64,000 bases of DNA from JAAURS01 sp044923475 (GCF_044923475.1 NZ_CP137338.1:5518001-5582000); one strand, 5' to 3'. Positions 52,949 to 61,746 are shown, counted from the first letter of the stretch. Notes: a model not told the origin generated them from the letters alone. Translations and numbers: made by a program.

Positions 52949-54859
52949 ATGAGTCCCAATCTTGCTTTCCCAATCGACCTCAGCGCTTACCAGCCCCTTA
53001 AGCTCGATGCCTCCAAGCCCACCCTCACGGACGAACAGCGCTCCATCCTGAAAGCCAACATTCAACTGTGCCGCGATGCGATCGTGTTTTTCACCGCAAC
53101 GGGTGCAGCCAGAGGCGTGGGCGGTCATACGGGCGGGCCCTACGATACCGTGCCTGAAGTCGCGATCTTGGATGCGCTGTTCCGAGGCGGCCCAGACCAG
53201 TACGTGCCCATCTTCTTTGACGAAGCCGGACACCGCGTTGCCACTCAATATCTGATGGCAGCCCTCCACGGCGATCTGCCCGTCGAAAAATTGGCCCATT
53301 ACCGCGAAGCCCATTCCCACCTGCCTGGACACCCAGAAGTCAACTTCACGCCCGGCGTCAAATTCAGTTCCGGTCGCTTGGGTCACATGTGGCCCTACGT
53401 AAACGGCGTGGCGATCGCCAACCCTGGCAAAACTGTCTTTTGCCTCGGCTCCGATGGCTCCCAACAAGAAGGAAACGATGCCGAGGCTGCACGGCTAGCA
53501 GTTGCCCAACACATCAACGTCAAGCTGATTATCGATGACAACGACGTAACAATTGCTGGGCATCCTTCCAACTATCTTCCTGGCTATACGGTTGCTAAAA
53601 CCCTTGCCGGACAAGGCATCAAAATCCTCGAAGGCAATGGCGAAGACTTAGACGATCTCTACCGTCGCATCTGCGAAGCCGTGAACACCCCTGGTCCCGT
53701 GGCAGTTGTCAACAAACGCCCCATGTCCGTCGGAATTGAAGGATTGGAAGGGAGCACCCACGGCCACGATGTGATTTCGGTGAAATTGGCGATCGCCTAC
53801 CTCGAAAAACGCGGTTTGACCGATGCCGTCGCCTATCTCAAAGCCATCGAAGCCCCTAAAAATCCTTATACCTTCCAAGGTTCGGGGAGTACCTGGGATT
53901 CCAATCGGAATGTGTTTGGCGATGCGGTCGTATCCGTACTAGATGGCATGAGCGAAGCCGATCGCAAAGCCAATGTGTTGGTCATCGATAGCGATTTGGA
54001 AGGGTCTTGCGGGCTGAAGAAAATTCACGATGCCCACCCGGAAGTCTTCATTCCTTCCGGCATCATGGAGCGGGGCAATATTTCCGCTGCCGCTGGGTTT
54101 GGAATGCAAGCTGGGAAGCAAGGGATTTTTGCAACCTTTGCGGCCTTCCTAGAAATGTGCATTTCAGAAATTACGATGGCGCGGTTGAACTACTCCAACC
54201 TGCTCTGTCACTTCTCCCACTCCGGCATCGACGATATGGCAGACAATACCTGCCACTTCGGCCTCAACAACTTCTTTGCTGACAACGGCCTCGATGACGG
54301 TTACGAAACCCAGCTCTATTTCCCCGCCGATGCAGGGCAGATGAAAGCTTGCGTCAAGGCAGTCTTCAACAATCCTGGGCTGCGGTTTATCTTCTCGACT
54401 CGCTCCAAAACGCCTAATATTCTGAACGCTCAGGGCGGCGATCTTTATGGCGCCGACTACACCTTTGTCCCTGGTAAAGACGAAGTGGTAAGAGAAGGTA
54501 CCGCTGGCTATATCGTCAGCTTTGGCGATGCCCTTTACCGCGCTGCCGATGCCGTGGAACGCCTCAACCAAGAAGGAATTAACGTTGGCCTCATCAACAA
54601 ACCGACGCTGAATGTCATTGATGAAGCGATGCTTGCCAAGGTTGGCGCTGCTCCCTTCGTGCTGGTTGTCGAAGCGTTTAATCGCCGGACAGGCTTGGGC
54701 AGTCGGTTTGGTTCTTGGTTGCTGGAGCGAGGGCTAACGCCTAAGTTCGCGCACCTCGGCACCCATAAGGAAGGCTGCGGCGGTCTGTGGGAACAATACC
54801 CCCATCAAGGGCTGGATCCTGACAGCATCATGAGCAAGGTGAAGGAATTGGTGAAATAA
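52949..54859 (+). CDS. Transketolase-family enzyme
   Basis: The 636-residue protein has all three transketolase regions. The TPP-binding part includes GHTGGPYDTVPEVAILDALF, RLGHMWPYVNG and LGSDGSQQEGNDAEAARLAV with IIDDNDVTIAG. The pyrimidine domain includes VIDSDLEGSCG, FIPSGIMERGNISAAAGFGM and ATFAAFLEMCISEITMARLN. The C-terminal domain ends with LNVIDEAMLAKVGAAPFVLV. It would transfer two-carbon ketol units between sugar phosphates using thiamine diphosphate. The motif GSDG...N departs slightly from the usual GDGxxxEG, so the substrate may differ from that of the housekeeping enzyme. Its divergent DeoR neighbour supports specialised sugar control. Confidence 0.88.
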   Translation: MSPNLAFPIDLSAYQPLKLDASKPTLTDEQRSILKANIQLCRDAIVFFTATGAARGVGGHTGGPYDTVPEVAILDALFRGGPDQYVPIFFDEAGHRVATQYLMAALHGDLPVEKLAHYREAHSHLPGHPEVNFTPGVKFSSGRLGHMWPYVNGVAIANPGKTVFCLGSDGSQQEGNDAEAARLAVAQHINVKLIIDDNDVTIAGHPSNYLPGYTVAKTLAGQGIKILEGNGEDLDDLYRRICEAVNTPGPVAVVNKRPMSVGIEGLEGSTHGHDVISVKLAIAYLEKRGLTDAVAYLKAIEAPKNPYTFQGSGSTWDSNRNVFGDAVVSVLDGMSEADRKANVLVIDSDLEGSCGLKKIHDAHPEVFIPSGIMERGNISAAAGFGMQAGKQGIFATFAAFLEMCISEITMARLNYSNLLCHFSHSGIDDMADNTCHFGLNNFFADNGLDDGYETQLYFPADAGQMKACVKAVFNNPGLRFIFSTRSKTPNILNAQGGDLYGADYTFVPGKDEVVREGTAGYIVSFGDALYRAADAVERLNQEGINVGLINKPTLNVIDEAMLAKVGAAPFVLVVEAFNRRTGLGSRFGSWLLERGLTPKFAHLGTHKEGCGGLWEQYPHQGLDPDSIMSKVKELVK

Positions 54860-54870
54860 CCTTTCTTCTT

Positions 54871-55000
54871 TGGAGAGATGGTTTGAAAAGTTGCATAGAT
54901 ATTCACTCGCCCCCTTGTATCTTAAAAGTTCAGAACTTCCAAAAACTGGAGGGCTGAGGGGCGAAGGCAGAAATATATGGCACTTTTCAAACCGCCTCCA
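54871..55000. repeat. Small inverted-repeat (MITE-like) element
   Basis: The arms TGGAGAGATGGTTTGAAAAGT and ACTTTTCAAACCGCCTCCA (about 12 perfect plus partly matching bases) enclose about 90 bp, giving a 130-bp foldback just after the transketolase stop. It could be a non-autonomous mobile repeat or a terminator for the gene before it. Confidence 0.45.
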
Positions 55001-55239
55001 AACGTTCTCCTTTAGCGGTGACTAGTCACCTTTGCATTCCCTCCAGCGGTAAAATATTATCTAGAAAGGAATAACTTTGCGAACTGACAAGTCAGCGCAA
55101 GCTATCGCTGAAGAACTTGCTGCTCTGATTGCGGGGTGCGACCGTTGCCAATCAAATCGCAGTATCGGCTTTTTGCTCAGGCGATCGCCGCAAGGCAATG
55201 GGTTGAGAACTAGGCTGGGTATTTTGCTGCTACGGTACA
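55001..55239. other. Region without a recognisable gene
   Basis: With the repeat before it, this makes about 380 bp after the transketolase gene. A plus-strand open frame from about 55077 (LRTDKSAQAIAEELAALIAG) continues across the tautomerase remnant, but resembles no family I know and is treated as chance or a remnant. Confidence 0.35.
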
Positions 55240-55461
55240 TCAAGGTTCAGTCTGCGGCGATCGCGCTTGCTGTTGTTTCCACTCGTCGGTCAATAGCCCT
55301 GAAAATCCCCAGTCTTCGTCTGCAATTTCTTGAATGACAATGTGGATGTGGTCTGGCTTTTTGCCAAGGATCCGAACCAGCGAATCCGTGACTTCTTTCA
55401 CAAGTTGAGCTTTCTGCGCTCTCGTTGCGCCTTTTGCGATCTAGATGTTGACGTAGGGCAT
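55240..55461 (-). pseudogene. 4-oxalocrotonate tautomerase gene with in-frame amber codon
   Basis: From ATG 55461 the frame reads MPYVNI, then TAG at 55441-55443, then IAKGATRAQKAQLVKEVTDS, LVRILGKKPDHIHIVIQEIA and EDWGFSGLLTDEWKQQ, stopping at 55240. This is a small tautomerase of the 4-OT family, with the catalytic proline directly after the initiator Met. Most relatives have Lys (AAG or AAA) where the TAG is, so one base change explains the stop. Everything else looks intact, which points to a recent loss. Confidence 0.8.
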
Positions 55462-55478
55462 AGGGATTCACGAAATAA

Positions 55479-55890
55479 TTACAAACTTACAATTATTTTG
55501 CCAGCCGTTTGGTTGGATGCCATATAGTGCATTGCCTCGGGCAGGGATTCTAATCCTTGGAATTGGCGATCGATCGTGAGCGGGAATGAACCATCGGCTA
55601 AGCCAGCCGCAATAAAGGCTTTGGCGCGATTAAAGGCGGCTTCATCGCCCACTAAGCCAAGATGACGATTGCCCGTAAAGTCAAAGACTTTGTAGACATG
55701 GAAGTGAAATGTTCGGGTAAAGGCAGTCCACCACGGAAATCCGCCTAAATTTTCCACATCCAAGGCCCCGTAGACAATCCAATGCCCTTGAATTTTGACA
55801 GCTTGGGCCAGTTTCTCGCTCAACGCTCCAGCGACCGCAGCATAAAGATATCAGCACCTTGTCCATTCGTTACTTCCATTGCCCGCGCGA
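55479..55890 (-). pseudogene. Zinc-type alcohol dehydrogenase / quinone reductase, 3' remnant
   Basis: The C-terminal part reads LSEKLAQAVKIQGHWIVYGA, then RAKAFIAAGLADGSFPLTID and ASNQTAGKIIVSL, the end of medium-chain dehydrogenases. Upstream in another frame comes RAMEVTNGQGADI, the preceding strand. The two frames join if one base is added near 55843. Everything before that, including the catalytic domain, is missing and replaced by a palindrome at 55891-55940. It is a decayed 3' end only. Confidence 0.7.
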
Positions 55891-55940
55891 TTAATATTTT
55901 GCGAAAGCTTAAAATCAGTGGGGCTTTCGCAAAATATTAA
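55891..55940. repeat. Perfect 18-bp inverted repeat (long hairpin)
   Basis: TTAATATTTTGCGAAAGC at 55891-55908 and its exact complement at 55923-55940 enclose 14 bases. It marks the breakpoint of the dehydrogenase remnant and also lies just after the stop of the convergently placed neighbour, so it may be a mobile palindrome or a terminator. Confidence 0.7.
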
Positions 55941-55978
55941 CCGTCAGTCAACCAGCGTCTGTAGTCCAGACAATGGCC

Positions 55979-57106
55979 TTAGCACTGCACAGATTGAGTA
56001 TTCACCTTGAACAACCGAAAGGGTTTTTCGGTGCGATCGACGCCCCCACTAAACCGGGGCAGTCGATGCACCTGGGCAACAGGAAAGTAAAGATTCCCAT
56101 CTCGACCCATACTGCCGCCATCGGGCCAGGTCAAACGGCTATCCTGTACTAAAGGCTTTAGTTGACCATTCGGGCAACGCATTGCGATCGCATTCTTTTC
56201 GATGTCGGCCAGATACAAAATTCCCCGACGATCCACAGTCATCCCGCCGCTAGCCACCGTTTTCCCCAACCGTTCCACGCGCTGACCCAAGTCGGTTTCG
56301 GATAGCCTTGTATTCCGTAAATCTGCTGTGCGAACGCGCAGAAGATTGGGGCCATAGGTTGGTTGGAAGTAGAGCCAGGTGCCATCGGGACTGAGGGCGA
56401 TCGCGTTGGCATGGGTTTGGGGCACTCGACCGTCTGCGTCCCTCAGCTCTCGTCCTTCTACAACGGGGACAATCGTCGGATCTGATTTAGTCGAAGGGTG
56501 ATTGGCCAACACCCGCCGGGCTTGTCCAGACTTTAAATCCACCACAATAATTGCGCCCAAACCGGATTCGGTCAGGTAGGCATAACCATCCCGCACTTGC
56601 ACATCATTGAGCGTACTGCGGGCAGGGGCAATCTCCGGGCTGAAATTATAAACACGCTTCACCTGATTGGTGACGAGATCGATCTGCACCAGTTTTGGAC
56701 CACCGGGAATCACGGGCTGACCAAAGCGCGGTGAGGCTGAATCAACGACCCACAGGTTGTTCTGAGCATCGACTTGGACGCTGTTGACATTCACAAATCT
56801 TCGCTGGGAAGATGCGCCCGGTGTCCATTGATTCCAATCATCACCCGGAAATGCGCGCACTGAACCATCCGGCATCACCTCTCCCACTGATGGGGTGGCA
56901 TCTCCCAACCAGCGGGGGAAGGAAGCAAAGATTCGCCCTTCCGCAGAAACAGCAACAACATTCCAGAGTCGAGGCGATCGAGCCACCTCTGTCAATTGGG
57001 GCGTAGGTTGTCCGATCGCAGCTCCAGCCATACTTCCCTTAAGGAACAGGCCGCTGGATAAGGATAGAAGGGCGATGGCGCAGAAAGAAGCAAAAGAGCG
57101 TTTCAT
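55979..57106 (-). CDS. Secreted yellow/major royal jelly-type protein 1
   Basis: The 375-residue protein starts at ATG 57106 (AGGAG upstream) with a signal peptide, KRSFASFCAIALLSLSSGLF. The body is a six-bladed propeller of the yellow/MRJP (L-dopachrome-tautomerase-related) family: GRIFASFPRWLGDATPSVGE, NNLWVVDSASPRFG, GYAYLTESGLGAIIVVDLKS, IALSPDGTWLYFQPTYGPNL and ADIEKNAIAMRCPNG. Bacterial members are exported proteins of unknown substrate. It shares about the same plan as the next gene upstream (57285-58463) and has the same TetR-type operator in front. Confidence 0.82.
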   Translation of the reverse strand: MKRSFASFCAIALLSLSSGLFLKGSMAGAAIGQPTPQLTEVARSPRLWNVVAVSAEGRIFASFPRWLGDATPSVGEVMPDGSVRAFPGDDWNQWTPGASSQRRFVNVNSVQVDAQNNLWVVDSASPRFGQPVIPGGPKLVQIDLVTNQVKRVYNFSPEIAPARSTLNDVQVRDGYAYLTESGLGAIIVVDLKSGQARRVLANHPSTKSDPTIVPVVEGRELRDADGRVPQTHANAIALSPDGTWLYFQPTYGPNLLRVRTADLRNTRLSETDLGQRVERLGKTVASGGMTVDRRGILYLADIEKNAIAMRCPNGQLKPLVQDSRLTWPDGGSMGRDGNLYFPVAQVHRLPRFSGGVDRTEKPFRLFKVNTQSVQC

Positions 57107-57159
57107 GAGATATCTCCTGAAGTTTATTGTTGTAAGCAATTTCAATCGAAAATTAACAA

Positions 57160-57175
57160 AATAGACCAGTCTATT
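57160..57175. promoter_or_regulatory. TetR-type operator, site 1
   Basis: AATAGAC-CA-GTCTATT, perfect 7-bp arms, 54 bp upstream of the start at 57106. The same palindrome occurs at 58542-58567, and a weaker version occurs before the TetR gene. Confidence 0.7.
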
Positions 57176-57284
57176 CAAAGCGGCCACAAAGAGGAGAGTG
57201 CTGAGCCATTGAGGCTAAGGTTCCGGCTCCACAGAGCTTTGGGGGCTATGGAATGCCTGGTGAGATGCCCAGTTGAATGTCGGA

Positions 57285-58463
57285 CTATCGTCCAGGTTGA
57301 CCTTTCGTGCCCGTCCAGACGCGGAAAATTTGGTAGGGGGGTGTACCGCCATCCTGGGGTTTGCCCGTAAAAATTGAGGCCCGATGCAGTTGGTTAATAT
57401 TGATGTAGAGCCAGGAATCAGCACCGAAGCGCACATTATCTGCCCAGAGAAAGCGCTTGTCCTGCACAAGACGAGTGAGTTTTCCATCCTTGCTGAGGGT
57501 ATCGATCGCATCTTCCGGCAGGTTGGTGATGAAATGATTCCCCTCAGCATCGGTACTCACACCATCGGAAATCGGTTTATTTCCTACCACCTTGACGGCT
57601 TGTGCCAACTGCTGGTTTGTGGCACGTCCCCGGAGGAGTTTAGCGGGTAGACTGTACCATTTAGTGCCCGTCATTGCTCCATAGAAGAGCGTTTCCCCAT
57701 CCGCTGAAAGGGTAATCGGATTGACGCCAATGCGGGCTGGATTCAGTGAGCCATCGGGACGGCGGAAGGAGAGTTTATTGCCCTCTACTACCATGTCAAT
57801 ATTCTCAGCTTGTAACGACGGATGTCCTTCCCAACGCCAAACTTTACGGTTATTTGTGTCCACCACTAAAATGCCTGCGCGATCGCCACTATCGGCAAGA
57901 TAGACAAACCCCGTTTTGCTATCCACAGCTAAATCCTGCAAAATCTGATTGTCCGGGGCTGCTGCCTTATCGAAATCCATCCGAAAAACGAGTTTGCCTG
58001 TGCTGATATCAAAGGCAAACAGTTTAGGTTGGGCGGGGGCCTGGTTATTGGGCATCCAGTTGCCGTGATCGATCGCCCAGAGGCGATCGCGTGCATCAAT
58101 GGCTACTCCATGGGCGGTATTCAATACATTTTTGCCACTTCCCGGTGCAGCATTCCAGGCGGCGTTAGGAAACGGTTTCCATTTGTTTTTCCCTGGTAGG
58201 ATTTCAATCAACTGTGCCTGTCCGCGACGCATGCCGTGGACGCTGGCAAAGATGCGCCCGGTGCGAGATACGGTCACATTACCGGGGGTAATGTCCAGAT
58301 CCGCCACTAACTCTAATTGGCCAATGCGGGGTGAGGCCGCCGCTTGCTCGGAGTGAGGTGGCGATTGGCCAGTGGCCGAAGGGACTGAAATGAGTACAGA
58401 GGTCACACCCGTCAGAGCGAGGGTGGACAACAGACTCAGTACTTGCTTTGAGGTCTGTTGCAT
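57285..58463 (-). CDS. Secreted yellow/major royal jelly-type protein 2
   Basis: The 392-residue protein starts at ATG 58463 (CAGGAG upstream) with a signal peptide (SKQVLSLLSTLALTGVTSVL). The propeller motifs match those of protein 1: GRIFASVHGMRRGQAQLIEI, DRLWAIDHGNWMP, GFVYLADSGDRAGILVVDTN, ITLSADGETLFYGAMTGTKW and LPEDAIDTLSKDGKLTRLVQ. It is a paralogue of the neighbour downstream and is probably controlled by the same TetR protein. The substrate is unknown; lactonase-like or tautomerase-like activity is possible for this fold. Confidence 0.82.
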   Translation of the reverse strand: MQQTSKQVLSLLSTLALTGVTSVLISVPSATGQSPPHSEQAAASPRIGQLELVADLDITPGNVTVSRTGRIFASVHGMRRGQAQLIEILPGKNKWKPFPNAAWNAAPGSGKNVLNTAHGVAIDARDRLWAIDHGNWMPNNQAPAQPKLFAFDISTGKLVFRMDFDKAAAPDNQILQDLAVDSKTGFVYLADSGDRAGILVVDTNNRKVWRWEGHPSLQAENIDMVVEGNKLSFRRPDGSLNPARIGVNPITLSADGETLFYGAMTGTKWYSLPAKLLRGRATNQQLAQAVKVVGNKPISDGVSTDAEGNHFITNLPEDAIDTLSKDGKLTRLVQDKRFLWADNVRFGADSWLYININQLHRASIFTGKPQDGGTPPYQIFRVWTGTKGQPGR

Positions 58464-58541
58464 AGAAATTCTCCTGGGAGCTGCTAAAGGGTATTGGCGA
58501 GCACTAAACTGCCCTGACAGGCTTCTTATCACTCGCCTAAA

Positions 58542-58567
58542 TTTAGAATAGACCAGTCTATTCTAAA
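58542..58567. promoter_or_regulatory. TetR-type operator, site 2
   Basis: TTTAGAATAGAC-CA-GTCTATTCTAAA is a palindrome with perfect 12-bp arms, 79 bp upstream of the start at 58463. The core is identical to site 1. Confidence 0.75.
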
Positions 58568-58673
58568 AGTAAAATCGTGATTTCCAGTAGTCGAGCATCG
58601 AATATATCTATTGTTGATGGGGAGTTTTAGGGGCAAATATACAGGTTCAAGCGATCGCCGTTTCAGCGGGGTG

Positions 58674-59270
58674 TTACTTCAGAATTACGCCAAACATGAA
58701 TTGGATATAGTTCTGCAAGGGAGCATCGCTTTTACTCAGTTTCATTTGTAGCAAAGCCCCCTCCCAACTATTCAAGCAAAACTCCGCTAGGTCTTTCGCC
58801 TGGGTTTTGGTAGAGATTTCCCCAGCATCCTGTGCCAACTGAATACAGTCTGCAAACTGCTCTCGCCAGCGATCGGTCGCGGCTTGTAAGCGCACTCGAA
58901 AGCGATCGTTTTGGTCTGCCATTTCCTGACTGAGGTTGCCGAACAAACAACCTTCTCGGTATTGCAGCGTCTCAAATTCCTCTAGCTTAAAGGTGAAGTA
59001 CCGTTTCAGTCGATTCAGTGGACTTAGGCTTGTGTCTCCTAGGTACTGCTCCACAATGCGATCGTGCATTTGGGAGTCATAGTCAATGATGGCTAAACCG
59101 AATTCTTCTTTACTGCTAAAGAAATGATAGAACGAACCTTTGGGTATACCCACGGCCAATAGAATTTCTTGAATCCCAGCATGGTTGTACCCTTTTTCTA
59201 CAATAATGCGTCGCCCTGCCTTAATCAGAGCTAGCTTTGTATCCTCTTTAACCGCGACTTTTGCGCTCAC
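58674..59270 (-). CDS. TetR-family regulator controlling the yellow-type genes
   Basis: I chose GTG 59270, which gives about 198 residues (TTG 59309 is an in-frame alternative). The N-terminal helix-turn-helix reads TKLALIKAGRRIIVEKGYNH, AGIQEILLAVGIPKGSFYHF and FSSKEEFGLAIIDYD, typical of TetR proteins of the TetR_C/YxaF-like group. The upstream region at 59282-59292 holds GTAGACCAGTC, a weaker version of the palindrome found before both downstream propeller genes, so it probably represses itself and those two genes. The ligand is unknown. Confidence 0.87.
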   Translation of the reverse strand: MSAKVAVKEDTKLALIKAGRRIIVEKGYNHAGIQEILLAVGIPKGSFYHFFSSKEEFGLAIIDYDSQMHDRIVEQYLGDTSLSPLNRLKRYFTFKLEEFETLQYREGCLFGNLSQEMADQNDRFRVRLQAATDRWREQFADCIQLAQDAGEISTKTQAKDLAEFCLNSWEGALLQMKLSKSDAPLQNYIQFMFGVILK

Positions 59271-59281
59271 AATTATTTTTA

Positions 59282-59292
59282 GTAGACCAGTC
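59282..59292. promoter_or_regulatory. TetR-type operator, site 3 (degenerate)
   Basis: GTAGACCAGTC just upstream of the preferred TetR start matches the TAGACCAGTC core of sites 1 and 2, but the right arm is imperfect. It fits weak autoregulation. Confidence 0.45.
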
Positions 59293-59426
59293 GTCTCTAT
59301 AGTAATCAAAGTTCTCTTGCGTTGTCAAGGTTGCATTCTAGAAACTAGAAGATCGTTGCGGAAAATAGCAGTAAATTTCCTTTCGATGTAACACAGGCAC
59401 AAATATAACGGCCTCTTTATCTTTTC

Positions 59427-60131
59427 CTAGTAGGCGATCGCTTTGCGATCGCGCCAAAATTTACCACTCTCGCGATGAGAGGCTTCTGTCGCCAACCAAA
59501 TTGCGGTGTCTGCTCCCTGTTCGGGCGATCGCGGTGCTGATGCTCCACCCATATCAGTTCTCACCCAACCGGGGCACATGGAATTGACCGAAATCCCTTT
59601 GGAGGAAAGGGATTGAGCCAGCATAGTCGTTGCGCCATTCAATGCCAGCTTCGAGAGACAATAGCTGGGTGACGTGGTTGTCAACCCGTCAAGGGCACCC
59701 ATTCCGCTGGAAAGATTTATAATTCGGGCGTCCTGGGATTTTTCTAAGAACGACAGCAACGCTTGCACGAGGCGAATTACCCCAAACATGTTGGCATCCA
59801 TGGTTAAATCTAGCTTTTCACGAGAGATGGTGAGAATATCCACACCATTGTCTGGGTGAAGGATGCCAGCATTATTAATCAACACATCCAGTCGATCGAA
59901 CCTTTGGTATAAGATTTCTACCGCGTGGCGAATTGAGCGATCGTCGGTTACATCTAGCTCAATTGGAATTACAGAGCCTTGTAGTTTATCAGCAGCCTGT
60001 TTTGCGCTATCTAGCGATCGCGCGGTGATAATGACTTCGTAGTCTTTGGCGAGGAGTCCTTGGGCGATCGCGTATCCAATTCCACGATTCCCGCCTGTCA
60101 CCAATGCTCGTTTCACTGATGTCATTTCCAT
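59427..60131 (-). CDS. Short-chain dehydrogenase/reductase
   Basis: The 234-residue SDR has the NAD(P)-binding motif TGGNRGIG (about 11-18), NNAG (about 88-91) and the catalytic S...YxxxK in INLSSGMGALDG and SYCLSKLALNG. It is a classical SDR with a carbonyl-reductase-like sequence (GYAIAQGLLAKDYEVIITAR). AGGAGG lies 9 bases upstream of ATG 60131. It follows the aldo/keto reductase gene on the same strand after 106 bp. The substrate is unknown. Confidence 0.9.
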   Translation of the reverse strand: MEMTSVKRALVTGGNRGIGYAIAQGLLAKDYEVIITARSLDSAKQAADKLQGSVIPIELDVTDDRSIRHAVEILYQRFDRLDVLINNAGILHPDNGVDILTISREKLDLTMDANMFGVIRLVQALLSFLEKSQDARIINLSSGMGALDGLTTTSPSYCLSKLALNGATTMLAQSLSSKGISVNSMCPGWVRTDMGGASAPRSPEQGADTAIWLATEASHRESGKFWRDRKAIAY

Positions 60132-60237
60132 CAGGTATACCTCCTATTGTTTTTAACTTTCTCGGAAATCACCTTGACTGTAAGTGCGGATATATTCATC
60201 TATGTCGGTTTCGTTGATTGTCATTGAGGCTTTCAGA

Positions 60238-61110
60238 TTACTCGCTGACAATTTTGACTTCATCTGGATTTAGCTGAATGGCAGCAGCAGCAATATTTTC
60301 TTCGAGGTGGCTAATCGTAGTTGTTCCTGGAATCAATACGATATTAGGAGCGCGATGGAGCAACCATGCGAGAGCAATCTGATTGGGTTTTACGTGATGC
60401 TGCATTGCAATGTCAGCCAGGATGCCTTCTGTCTTTGCTAGGGGTGTGCCTTGCTTTAATGGATTTGCACCCAGCGGTCCCCAGGGGATAAAGGCAATAT
60501 TGTGCTGAGTGCAGTAGTCGAGAATGTCTTCCCCCGTACGATCGTTGATACTGAACCGATTTTGAACTGAGGCGATCGCCACAATTTGCCGCGCTTCTTC
60601 CAGTTGTGCCAACGTCACGTTAGACAAACCAATATGCCGAATTTTGCCCTCGCGCTGGAGTTCAGCTAGTGCGCCCACCGAGTCCGCAAACGGCACCTGA
60701 GGATCGGGGCGATGCAGTTGGTAGAGATCGATGCGATCGCGTTTCAATCGCCGTAAACTCGCCTCACAACCCCGGCGAAGATTCTCAGGATTTCCATTGG
60801 TGCGAATGTTATCGGGTGCGGGTTTGTCAATGCCGCCTTTAGTTGCGATCGTCAGATTGCCAGAATAAGGATGCAAGGCTGAAGCAATCAATTCTTCATT
60901 GAACCCTGGCCCATAGGCTTCAGCCGTGTCAATGAAGTTAATCCCCAGTTCAACAGCACGTCGAAGCAGAGCCTGCCCACTTTCCCAATCGGCATAGGGG
61001 CCAAAGTTTCCCGGTTGTCCAGTCAGCCGCATCGCACCGTAGCCCATACGATTGACCTGTAAATCGCTTGCGATCGCAAAGGTTGGAGAAACAGATGTAG
61101 CACGATTCAT
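60238..61110 (-). CDS. Aldo/keto reductase
   Basis: The 290-residue protein has the AKR tetrad: Asp and Tyr in NFIDTAEAYGPGFNEELIAS, Lys in LTIATKGG, and His in YQLHRPDPQVPF. The C-terminal NADPH-binding segment reads NIVLIPGTTTISHLEENIAA. It is close in layout to AKR proteins annotated as general oxidoreductases. It lies between an SDR and an ABM-type monooxygenase gene on the same strand; the three may act on the same reactive carbonyl or quinone substrate. Confidence 0.92.
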   Translation of the reverse strand: MNRATSVSPTFAIASDLQVNRMGYGAMRLTGQPGNFGPYADWESGQALLRRAVELGINFIDTAEAYGPGFNEELIASALHPYSGNLTIATKGGIDKPAPDNIRTNGNPENLRRGCEASLRRLKRDRIDLYQLHRPDPQVPFADSVGALAELQREGKIRHIGLSNVTLAQLEEARQIVAIASVQNRFSINDRTGEDILDYCTQHNIAFIPWGPLGANPLKQGTPLAKTEGILADIAMQHHVKPNQIALAWLLHRAPNIVLIPGTTTISHLEENIAAAAIQLNPDEVKIVSE

Positions 61111-61154
61111 CGCTATGACTCCAGGGGTGAGTGTTCTGCTAACGGCGTCACAAC

Positions 61155-61481
61155 CTAGATCGAATTGCCGTTGTTGCCAGACATGGATGGCTCAATCTTG
61201 CTCAGGAAGTGTGCCGCGATCGGCTCTGCCAAAGTCACTTCATAAGCACGCAACACCTGTTTAACGTAGGGCTGCTCAAAGTGACTATCCAACGCGGCTT
61301 GACTCTCCCAATTTTCGTAAAGCACAAAAACGGTTGGATCGTTGGCATCCATTAACAAATCAAACGTGATGCAACCTGCTTCGGCGCGGGTAGGTGTGAG
61401 TAAGCCCAACAAGTCTTGCTGCATTTGCTTTTCCATTCCCGGTTTTGCTTTAATCCGAGCAATTACTGTTAGAGGTGTCAT
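61155..61481 (-). CDS. Antibiotic-biosynthesis-monooxygenase (ABM) domain protein
   Basis: The 108-residue protein, TPLTVIARIKAKPGMEKQMQ, then ARAEAGCITFDLLMDAN, FVLYENWESQAALDSHF and QPYVKQVL, is a dimeric alpha/beta-barrel ABM domain (YgiN/quinol-monooxygenase-like). It is the first gene of the minus-strand set with the AKR and SDR genes, divergent from the TetR gene at 61747. Confidence 0.9.
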   Translation of the reverse strand: MTPLTVIARIKAKPGMEKQMQQDLLGLLTPTRAEAGCITFDLLMDANDPTVFVLYENWESQAALDSHFEQPYVKQVLRAYEVTLAEPIAAHFLSKIEPSMSGNNGNSI

Positions 61482-61547
61482 GGGATTTCTTGAGTTTTCT
61501 AATTGTTTGTTTTTCTAGTAGTCAATCCAACTGTGAAGCATCTCTTC

Positions 61548-61652
61548 CTACAAATCTGACGAATCCCCAACAGATAAATGCTCGTGAACCAATCGCCATC
61601 GATCGTTCATGCGTTTCCAAACGTGTGTGCCATATTGACGCAGGAAGTATTC
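61548..61652 (-). pseudogene. NTF2/SnoaL-like gene, C-terminal remnant
   Basis: The short frame EYFLRQYGTHVWKRMNDRWR, continuing LVHEHLSVGDS and a stop, matches the last strands of SnoaL/NTF2-like proteins (THVWxKxxGxWRLVHEHxS). The upstream part of the gene is missing, with an in-frame stop just before it. It is unrelated in sequence to the intact NTF2-like gene at 63182. Confidence 0.5.
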
Positions 61653-61695
61653 ATATCACATTTTATTTTCGCGTCGTTGCGTATCGATTAATTAT

Positions 61696-61705
61696 GATAC
61701 GTATC
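61696..61705. promoter_or_regulatory. Palindrome before the second TetR gene
   Basis: GATACGTATC, perfect, with extended partial symmetry (ATGATACGTATCGTAT), 42 bp before the TetR start and within the divergent region to the ABM-AKR-SDR genes. It is a likely TetR operator controlling both directions. Confidence 0.5.
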
Positions 61706-61746
61706 GTATTAGAATAAAATTCAGTTGTCAAGCCCTTCTGTAAAAA

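Noticed and set aside
55077..55337. Plus-strand open frame of 86 codons
   Set aside because: It runs antisense through the tautomerase pseudogene, has no ribosome-binding site and resembles no known family.
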